A stretch of 64,000 nucleotides of DNA from Raphanus sativus (lineage: Eukaryota > Streptophyta > Magnoliopsida > Brassicales > Brassicaceae): positions 26,392,800-26,456,799 of the forward strand of contig NC_079518.1 of assembly GCF_000801105.2 (NCBI RefSeq), written 5' to 3'. Shown in pieces: positions 55,701-64,000 of this stretch. Position numbers and translations under genes: made by a program. Under the pieces are notes generated by a model. It worked only from the letters and a program-made list of their open reading frames with translations. It did no database searches and was not told the DNA's origin. Each line of letters opens with the position of its first letter. Positions within the stretch are counted from its first letter, which is position 1.

Positions 55701-57361
55701 ACTGACACCCTTCTCATATGCGAGAGTTGAGAAAGTTACACTTCTTGGCAACACATAGATTTTTCTTATTTTTATTTCATAGTTTTTATCACAACTGTCT
55801 TTGGTGCTGTGTGCTAACTTTATTCTTGTACCACAGGATTTACCCAGAGCTATGGTTGACTGTGTCCCTAGTATCTACAGTCATGGTTCTGGTGGAAAAA
55901 TCAAGAGAGCATCCTCTTCTAATCAGTACAGTTATCCACGCGTATCATGGGTCCATGGAGGAGGAGAGCGAATCGAAGAGCTATCTTCTAAATCGTCTGA
56001 TTCTCAGCCAGTTGATTCATCATCAATTGTGGGGGCTTTTACAAAGCTCGCTGGAGATAATGTTCACCCTATGCAATCTGTATACCTTGGTTCTGACCGT
56101 AGGTTCAACAGGTACTGGCTTTTCTTAGGCCCATGCAATCCGAATGACCCTGGTCATAGGTGTGTCTACTTTGAATCTTCTGAAGATGGTCACTGGGAAG
56201 TTATCAGCCACAAGGAGGTGATGTCAATTAAATGAAAACTCCTGTATTGCAAGTATTGTATGATTCTGTGCCTAAAACTTATTCTTGGGTGCAGGCTTTA
56301 CGGGCACTGTTGTCAGTGTTGGACGATAGGGGTAGACGGGAAGCTCGGCTTATTGAGTCATTGGAGAAACGAGAAAGTTTTCTCTGTCAAGCTATGTTAA
56401 GAAGAATTGATCATTTAGTCAGAGAGGACAGTTCTTCTTCTTCACCGGTTTCTGATATAGACAACAACAATCTATGTCTGAATGAGATTGCCAATGATCA
56501 ACAACAAGCAGCTATAGTATTTGAGATGGGAAGTAAGAGGGAGAAAAGCCGCCTTGTTCAGGAGTTTGATGAATGGATATGGGATAATTATTATCTTAAT
56601 CTCAATGCTGTTAAACACAGCCGAAGATCCTACCTTGACTCACTTACTAGGTGTAAGAGTTGTCATGATTTGTATTGGAGAGATGAGAAGCACTGTAAGA
56701 TTTGCCATGCTACCTTTGAGCTTGATGTAGATCTTGAAGAAAGATATGCGATTCATGCAGCCACATGCAGTAGGAAGAATGAAGAGAGTAGTGATTCATT
56801 TCCGGATCATAAAGTTCTATCTTCCCAGTTGCAATCACTAAAGGCTGCAGTGTATGCCATTGAGGTCTGTCGATAGTCTTTCTTTTGCCTTTTTACTATT
56901 TTCCCTTTCTTTTGTCTTAAAGAAGCCTGAAACCTTTCTTGGTTTTGTGTTAATAACATCATTTTTTCAGTCTGCAATGCCTGAAGATTCCTTGATTGGT
57001 GCATGGAAAAAGTCAGCTCATAGGTTATGGGCCAAAAGGCTTCGACGAAGCTCAACTTTGTCTGAAATTACGCAGGTTTTCATTTTATTATGCAAGTTCC
57101 TTTTTCCCTATTGGTAGTCCAAATTGATTGTTCTCTAACTATTTCTTGTTGCTGAAGGTGATTGGCGACTTTGTTGGGGCAATCAATGAAGATTGGTTAT
57201 GGCACTTTGGTGAGGAAAACGCATTAATGGGAGAAATTATAACTAGCTTCCCTTCTATGCCTCGAACAACTTCTGCGATTGCCCTCTGGTTGGTAAAACT
57301 GGATACCTGGATTGCTCCTTATGTGGTGGAAAAAGCTCAACCTGAAGGGAATCGATTGTAA
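52733..57361 (+). CDS. DDT/WHIM chromatin regulator, RLT-like
   Basis: Partner of plant ISWI remodellers by family. Fourteen in-phase exons: 52733-53044, 53129-53320, 53397-53474, 53560-53767, 53847-53950, 54031-54117, 54227-54358, 54466-54606, 54937-55062, 55190-55603, 55837-56217, 56295-56864, 56971-57075, 57158-57361; 1017 aa. Seen: basic N-terminus with KISCRQKLLSSQYIL and FRKDGPSLG, KKKQYGIGKGLMTAWRVMNP, DDT domain (about 275-370: MRLPFALHPWN, CPFTIDQFTRAFHH), LTWAEILRQIL, HARE-HTH (about 440-490), acidic/basic stretch, WHIM-type D-TOX blocks (SVYLGSDRRFNRYWLF, WEVISHKE), and a zinc-like CKSC..CKIC..C segment (about 855-905). RLT1/RLT2 carry an N-terminal homeodomain; none is visible here. 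It is closest in feel to RLT3 (At4g12750), by recall. No lesion. Confidence 0.88.
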
Positions 57362-57870
57362 CAGGGCCAGAAATAACAAGTATGATGTTACTTACTCTAT
57401 CATCATCATCTGTTAGTACTAAAGTTTCTCTTGTCTAGCTCGTTTTCTGTTTCATCTGAGACCAACCACTTCCGCATTTCATATTTTGGTCATCTAATAA
57501 TTTAACATAGCTTGTTTTCAGTTAATAATGTCCTACTTGATTTCCTGATGCTGTTTTTGAACCCTTTTTTCTTTCAGGTAGGCGAACGTATAAGCAGTAG
57601 TTGTAGCTCTCATCTAGAAATCGCGGAAGGGGATACACGCAGGAGGAAACTTTGTATAGAGAAGAGATGTTTTGTTCCTGCATTAAGTGTTTTTTTTTTG
57701 ATAAAGATATGTGTATAGACATTCTAGGAAGTAGCAGGCAGGATCAAATTCGGTTTCAAATTGTTCTGTTTGCTAAAATCTTTTTTTCATTGTATGGGAA
57801 AAACGTAGTTTTATGTGCTGGTGAGCATTTTGGGGTTTGTTTTGTGTAAAATAAATCGATCATCACTGTG
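57362..57870 (+). other. 3'UTR of the DDT/WHIM gene with a likely intron
   Basis: Shortly after the stop a donor-like AACAA|GTATGATG (about 57379) and a TTTTCTTTCAG acceptor (57578) suggest a 3'UTR intron of about 200 bp. The transcript probably ends near 57780-57860 (ATAAATC, TTGTATGG-like signals). Confidence 0.45.
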
Positions 57871-58555
57871 TTATGTGGTGATCTAACAATATATCTAGAG
57901 TTCGATCCGTACAAACATTTTCTACAATTATGTGTGTTTTGTTTATGTGCGCAAACATATTATTCATAATTTCATATTTTATATATTTATTACGTTGTTT
58001 TGTGTTTTTTTTAACTACCATAAAAAAAAGCATGTTACAAACTAATGTTATCACCTGAATAATGTATTCATCGACTGAAAAAAATATTTATGCTATCAAA
58101 TTTTGAACTTTCATGAGCATGTTACAAATTTACTTAAGGCAGTAAATAATTCAGGTAAAGTAAAAAGGAGAAAAAAACAATATGTGGATTTTGGAATATG
58201 AATTTGAATGGTCATCAAATATGCAAACCACAAAGTAATGAATAACAGTTGGATTCTGTTATAGTCACCAAAATTATAAAGTAAAAAGGAAACTAAATTT
58301 TTAAAACATCTAATATTGATAATTAAATATTTTTTTTATTAAGGTTACTATTGTAATTAATCATCAAAAAATCAATATGATCGCGAAACTTATAAAAGTA
58401 ACTTCTTAAATAAAATCATAATATTGGTTAATTATCCTATTTTATTTTCTAAAAGTGCTTTCACTTTGGAAAAATAATATCATTCACTATTAAAACGACT
58501 AAAATTCATAAACTGTAATATTTTTATATAAAAGTTCTTTAAATTATATCTACAA

Positions 58556-59060
58556 TTAGATGGTTTTTCGTGCATGAACACGGATAGAAATATTTAAAAA
58601 ATAAATATATAGTAAAATTATTAATATTCTAATTCTAATTTTAGTTTAATTATTTTATTTATATTTATGATTATTTTAAATAATATTATATTATTTTAAT
58701 CACACATATAATTTGGATATATAACATCTAGTGTATTTGGTTATTACTTGTATATATATCAAATTGTATTTACTTCCCCAAATTTAACCATAGTAATTTT
58801 GTGCTGAAAAAAATAAAATTTTGATTAATTTTTTTCTTGCATTTACACTTTTATTTTGAGAATAAAAAAAATTAGATAGTTTAAATTATTTATTTATGGG
58901 TTATATTGAGTTACATATATTTCTTCGAACCCAAAACACAATCACTCTTGATTCTACTTAATTATATTTGATTCAATTTTATTTATTGCAATAGTTCAGT
59001 TTTCATCTTAAATCTGCATAAATATTTTCGTAAATTCTTTTGTATAATTTGATTTTTTGG
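58556..59060 (-). mobile_element. Helitron 3' end, minus orientation
   Basis: On the minus strand the hairpin CCGTGTTCATGCACG(A) is followed by AAAACCAT and CTAA|T, ending at 58556. The interior to the right is AT-rich. No 5' end was found; the right limit is uncertain. Confidence 0.55.
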
Positions 59061-59999
59061 ATTAAAATAAGAGAAAAAAAATTATGTTGGTACAAAATTT
59101 TATAAATGAAGATAAAATTTTGAAAACTCATGAACGGATATTAACATCTATAAAATAATTTTTTAAAAATTTAAGTGATTTTATACTTTCATCAACGGAT
59201 ACTCCGGCTATTATGTAAATCTGGTGGTTTAGTGACGATGGTGGACCAGTAAATGAGTGTTGACATGTACAAGATGATTCTCCGACTATAATATATTTGG
59301 TGATAAAAATTATAGAATAGTATGTTTTCATTAGTGTACCTATTGTGTAAGATTACAATATTAGCTAAGATATAATCTCTTCTCACTCTTGTATTTATAT
59401 ATTATTTCTGTGAAAATCAACAATCTATCGTATTTTCAATAGTAGCAAATCAAATAGTATGGAACAGTTTGTGTATTACTATATTATTTGTAAGAAAAGG
59501 AATAACACTTAAATTTTGCCCAAAAAGAAATAACACTTAAATTTCTACTTTTTATTGATATTGATGAATGTATTTCTGGTTACTATGCTTTAATCACCTA
59601 TACATGTACAATCGGTATTATTATCACCATCGATTGCTTGACAAAAAAATTTTTTTTACCACTTTCTAGTTTAGAACTCTAAGTCTATTCTATAATTATA
59701 TTTTTATTGTATAATTTAATATTATATAATATATGTACTATTTTCAGATTTGATATTTAGGTTTATGGTTTACAATTGGATTTTAGATTTAGTAACTATA
59801 GTTTAGGGTTTAGTATTTACAGGGAAAGGGTGAGGTTAAGATCTGCATTCATCTTCTTTACTATGTTATTCTTAATTACTTGTTATCGAAATGGATTACA
59901 ATATTTAGAATAGATTATTTAATGAAAAAATATTTTTATTTTATCCACACATAGTCACATGTACTAAACACGATAACTACGTGTAAATATGAGTACGAC
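59061..59999. other. AT-rich intergenic DNA
   Basis: Nothing coding is recognised. A GTTTAGGGTTTAGTATTTA-type phrase near 59790-59820 is a common low-complexity plant word. The last 13 bases are the left target duplication of the SINE. Confidence 0.45.
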
Positions 60000-60168
60000 A
60001 ACTAAGTGCTCGTAGCTTGGTGGTAAAGGAGGTACAGTTGTACTGCCCGCCACCCGGGTTCGAGCCTTGGCCACAACGGATTTAACATCCCTTTCGTGGG
60101 GCGCTGGACCCCTTCGGAGGATAATTGGGAATGTGGCTGCCCAGATACCAGAGTTATCAAAAAAAAAT
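60000..60168 (+). mobile_element. tRNA-derived SINE with 13-bp target duplication
   Basis: A box TAGCTTGGTGG (60013-60023), B box GGTTCGAGCC (60057-60066), body ending GAGTTATC followed by an A-run, and perfect flanking repeats ATATGAGTACGAC (59987-59999 and 60169-60181). Good promoter boxes and intact flanks imply a recent insertion. The head is tRNA-like but lacks a complete cloverleaf, so it is not a tRNA gene. Confidence 0.93.
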
Positions 60169-60636
60169 ATATGAGTACGACGTGGATATTTTATAATGCT
60201 TCTAGAGTGAATAGCAAGCTGTAAATTTTAGCCATATCTCAAATTGTTCACGTCATCAACTCGACCTCTTTATGAAACTGGGTAATTGTTAAAGACAAGG
60301 ATATAACCGGATAATTTGGGTCATAAATGGTAGTTAACTAATTATATCAAAATTAGTGATACTTCATCTCCATTAGTGTTTTGTAGCCGGACTAATTTCT
60401 TATATTATCTCAATCCAAATTTAAAATTATGTTTGAATGCATAATTTTTTTTGTCTAACACCTTGTGCATAATTTTTTTTTGTCAACATTTTATACATAA
60501 TTTATTAAGACCACAAAACAGTATAAAAACAACATAAATTTTTTTTTTAGAAAAATCAAATTCCATAGTCTACTATCATATAAAATATAAATTTACTTAT
60601 ATATTTAGTTGTTAACAAATTCATAAATATTGTTGA

Positions 60637-61035
60637 AAAGTCCAACAAATCTTATTCTAATTAAAAGTGCCTAATAAATAATATTTTAACAAAAAAACCC
60701 ACAAATTTTATTTATTTATCAATACTAATAATTTTTGTTTTGAAAATATGCCCCATTAATTTGGATGATAAGCATAAGTCCAACAAATCTTATTATAACT
60801 AAAAATGTCTAATAAGTAATATTTTAACAAAAGAACCCATAAATTTATTTATTTATCAATACTAATAATTAGTTTTTTAAAAATACGTCCTATTAATTTG
60901 GATGATAAGTGCAATAAATCTTATTCTAACTAAAAATACCTAATAAGTAATATTTTAACAAAGTAACCCACAAAATTTATTTATTTATCGATACTAAAAA
61001 AATTGAAAAATATGCTCTATTAATTTGGATGTCTC
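60637..61035. repeat. Tandem repeat, about 130-bp unit, three copies
   Basis: Units begin near 60637, 60776 and 60909. Each contains CAA(C/T)AAATCTTATT, CTAATAA(A/G)TAATATTTTAACAAA, ACCCA, TTTATTTATC and ATTAATTTGGATG. Unit length shrinks from about 139 to 122 bp. Confidence 0.85.
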
Positions 61036-61329
61036 AATCTTTGGCTTGGGTGGCTTCCCCTCTACGCGGCATGTGTATATTGAGCAAATTCTCCCTAAAA
61101 TAAAATAATTAGAGGAAAAAAGAAAGATAAACAGGGTTTAATGAGTAGAAAACCACATCACGTGTTGTGTTGAGCAAAACCCATCACATCCCCCAATGTG
61201 CATGGGGGTCGAATAAATCATTTCATTTTGATAACAATCCAATAAATACAGTAACTTCTCACCACATCTATTCTATTAAAATAAAAATACACTTTAAAAA
61301 TATCCCTTAGTTTTTAGTATTATTTACAA
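61036..61329. other. AT-rich spacer
   Basis: No gene is seen. It lies between the tandem repeat and a Helitron terminus. Confidence 0.45.
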
Positions 61330-61560
61330 CTAGGATTATGGCCCATGCTATGCATGGGCATTACTATGCCTAATAATATTCCATTCCAAATTTGAAAATA
61401 TTTTGTTACTCTGAATCAAATTTCTATTATATTAAATCTGAAAAATAAATACAAATAGTTATGAATAAAAATAAATAGAGAATTTGAATATATTTAATTA
61501 TGTCTAGTACTATGGTATTATGGCCCCTACTATGTGCAGGATCACATTATATTTAGAATA
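61330..61560 (-). mobile_element. Helitron 3' termini, minus orientation (two in tandem)
   Basis: Minus strand: a perfect 8-bp stem GCCCATGC-ATA-GCATGGGC (61341-61359) then CATAATC and CTAG followed by T, ending at 61330. A second, degenerate copy of the same end (CTAG at 61504, GCCCCTACTATGTGCAGG at 61532-61550) lies 170 bp to the right. This is a stacked-end arrangement. Confidence 0.65.
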
Positions 61561-63955
61561 TAAAACGGTAATTAGAAAATCAAAAGTGTATGAATGGTGT
61601 AGGATATGATTTTGTTAAAATATAAGTCTAAGTATTAGTTATTATGATTGCTTATATATAAAATACTTATATATTTATAGAAAGTATGATTAAATAGTTA
61701 GAGATATATATATTCTTTTAAAGCATACATATACGTTATTACTTTTTGCAATCAAACACATCAACCAAACGAAATTCACAACAAAATCAGCAAACAATGT
61801 TTAAGGTTAAATATTTCAGCTGAAGAAGTTGAAATAGTTTATAAGAATCTCAGCAAAATCAACCAAAATGTCATAACGAATGATTAACAAAAAAAACTAT
61901 AGGATTAGAAAAGGAGAACTCACCGATTTGTTAAAAGATGGTACTAACGTTCATGAATCCGGATGCCTAGATGATTTTCCTTCTTATTTTCAAATCACCC
62001 TTCCTCGGTAATTTTTTTCAATCTTTATACGGCTCGTATATTGGTTTGATTTTCACTGAAAATTACTTGCATATAAATGTCAGAACAACACGTCAACACA
62101 TGTGATTGACTTTTAACTGGCAATTCTACAAAAATGAAATAGAATGAAAATATAAAAAGAGTAAACATGGAAACGATCATCCATCTCCATGTTCCTCTAA
62201 TCGTTCAACCTTTTAATGATGCGGTGTCAACAAAACTCTAGAATCATTAAAATTTATCACTGTTAGATGAAACAAAAGTTCAAAACAACTCATTTTTCAT
62301 TTAACAAAATAAAAAACTAACTCACTCTTGACAAAGGAGAATGAGTGTTGTTTTCAATTATTCTTTGATCTCAGTTCCTCTGTCTTCGTGTTCCACCATC
62401 TTCAGTCTCACCTTTTACTTTACGATAGTGGTAATTTCTCGAATATTAGGGGATATATATGATTAGAACCAAACAAATAATACATTAAAAAAATAATACA
62501 TTAAAAATCGTGGAATGGGGAAGTTACGTGAATCATGGGTGTGTAACTGCTTATCGGTTTACTTGTCTTTGATAAAAAAAATATTTAGCAACTAAAACAA
62601 TTTCCAAAAATTAATTATTTTTAATTAAAAATGATAAAAGCCACATGTCACTCATAGAATTGTCAATTGACTTCTGTTTTATTGTATAAAAGATGATATA
62701 CCACTGAGCATTTAATTAATTTTCTTATATTAATGTTTGTCTTTTTCAGTTATTTAATGTGTGTTTCCTAAAAATTCTTTGTTTTTTTGTTTAATTAATG
62801 TATTTCCAAAACCAAATTCTATTTAATGTGGATACTTTTTATGATTTTTATTTTTTCTGTTTAATTAATACATTTCTAAAATCGAATTCGAAATAAAAAA
62901 AATTGGCAACAATAATTAATAAACCTAATTTATATTATTCATTGTTTGTTTCCTATTTTCTTATATATGTGTGTGTGTTTGGAAATAATTAATAAACATA
63001 GCTTTAAATATTTAACAAACATTATTATTTTTAAACATGTAATTATATTTTTATTATTTATTAGTAATAACTAAAAATAAAAGTCACATTAAAATAATCA
63101 TTTATATAATATATAAAAATATTATATCACATATATTTTTCATATAAATAATACCACAATGTAAGTTCAGTATGATAAATGTTGAAAATATAAAATATAT
63201 AACACCATATATTTTAAATAATATATACAACAATTTTATTATACATTATCATAAATTTTGATCCATAACAAATACATTTGTACGGATATATTGGGTTGTA
63301 TTCTAAAAGTGTGAATTATACAGTTGATGGGTTATAAAACAAAATAAAATTACTCAATATAAATTATAATTATTATGTTTAAAAATGTCATATAAACAAT
63401 TATTTAATCGCGTACATTTTTAAAATATATATAGTCACTTATACAGATAAATACTTATTACAAATTTAGATTACATTCCTAGCTATTTTAACTAATTAAA
63501 ATTTTCAAAAAAATCTATACTTTTTGGAAATTTTGCTAACGTGATTTAAAATATTTTCACAGTGCATACACCTTCTCTATTTTGAAAATTATTGATACAA
63601 CTATACAAATTGAATATTCTATGGAATAAATTGTCTATATTTTTATTTTTTTTACAAATGTTATAACTAATGTATCAATTTTTAATACCATACTAACTCA
63701 TATTTATATATGTTTTTTACTTTTAATTTAGAAATTTATTTTCTAGATATTTTATACATAAATCTAATTATACAAATGTTTGATTTGTTTATATGATGTC
63801 CAATAAATATTGGTCATATAATTTACTTTAGAATATATACAAAAAAAATATTTGATGTAACTAAGTACATTGTTATTTTTAAATATATGGTATTAGTACA
63901 TACATTACAAACCATGTATAATATTCAATATAAACGAAGAAAAAAATGAAAATTG
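61561..63955. other. AT-rich transposon-type DNA without genes
   Basis: No frame above about 60 aa and no recognisable protein. Probably the body of the Helitron ending at 63987 and older debris; boundaries cannot be set by eye. Confidence 0.45.
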
Positions 63956-63987
63956 ATATCCACTCGGTCGAGCGGGTCAAAATCTAG
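63956..63987 (+). mobile_element. Helitron 3' terminus, plus orientation
   Basis: A hairpin CCACTCG-GT-CGAGCGG (one mismatch) followed by GTCAAAAT and CTAG with T next. This is a canonical terminus, although its 5' partner was not identified. Confidence 0.6.
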
Positions 63988-64000
63988 TTATATTAAAAAC

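Noticed and set aside
60005..60075. A tRNA gene
   Set aside because: Only the A and B boxes match; no cloverleaf with acceptor stem and anticodon arm forms, and the A-tail with target duplications shows a SINE.
1..64000. CRISPR arrays, operons or bacterial insertion sequences
   Set aside because: Introns, pol III SINEs, Helitrons and plant gene families show a plant nuclear genome; the tandem repeats seen have no spacer pattern.

Overview
This is a plant nuclear window. Genes are split by short T-rich introns with GT..AG borders, the DNA between genes is AT-rich, and plant families are present (LysM receptor kinase, F-box/FBD, A20/AN1 stress protein, plant LPAT, RLT-type chromatin regulator). 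Protein resemblance and the order LYK3 - RWD protein - LPAT3 - SAP2 match, from memory, the Arabidopsis At1g51940 to At1g51200 interval read backwards. Many dispersed repeats look like those of Brassica, so the source is most likely a Brassica species or close relative. No database search was possible.

Layout: 0-4.7 kb holds a 230-bp tandem repeat, a CGGTT-rich dispersed element and AT-rich DNA. 4.87-8.27 kb is an intact LYK3-like receptor kinase (+). 9.4-11.85 kb is a cluster of Helitron ends and copies. 12.5-22.9 kb starts with a convincing promoter (G-box, TATA, GA run) but has no long reading frame. It is T-rich on the + strand and built from cassettes repeated two to three times, so it is best read as a long noncoding transcription unit. 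22.9-24.5 kb is Helitron and possible LINE debris. 24.58-25.93 kb is an F-box/FBD gene (-), sharing a short divergent promoter with a broken RWD-domain gene (26.35-26.67 kb, +). 28.06-33.91 kb is a complete but disabled Copia retrotransposon with 5-bp target duplications. 34.99-35.36 kb is a small RING-H2 protein.

36.01-44.38 kb is an 8.4-kb Mutator-like element of the VANDAL type, with a perfect 9-bp target duplication. It has a DUF1985 (VANC-like) gene, a MULE transposase (VANA-like) gene, and arrays of AGTTGTAC/AGTTATAC-like motifs in its noncoding parts. This is the architecture of the plant transposon anti-silencing system, and it is the most interesting item in the window. It appears to sit inside an intron of a small, unrecognised minus-strand gene whose two exons can be seen on either side.

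45.0-46.94 kb is an LPAT3-like acyltransferase with an apparent frameshift at exon 2. 48.06-49.8 kb is SAP2 (A20/AN1, -) with a 5'UTR intron containing repeats. 52.73-57.36 kb is a complete 14-exon DDT/WHIM (RLT-like) chromatin gene. 57.9-64 kb is transposon-rich: Helitron ends, a tandem repeat, and a SINE with 13-bp target duplications; a second SINE lies at 52.26 kb.

The host genes form no pathway together; they are an ordinary syntenic segment expanded by transposons. All exon borders were read by eye from frame and splice signals.
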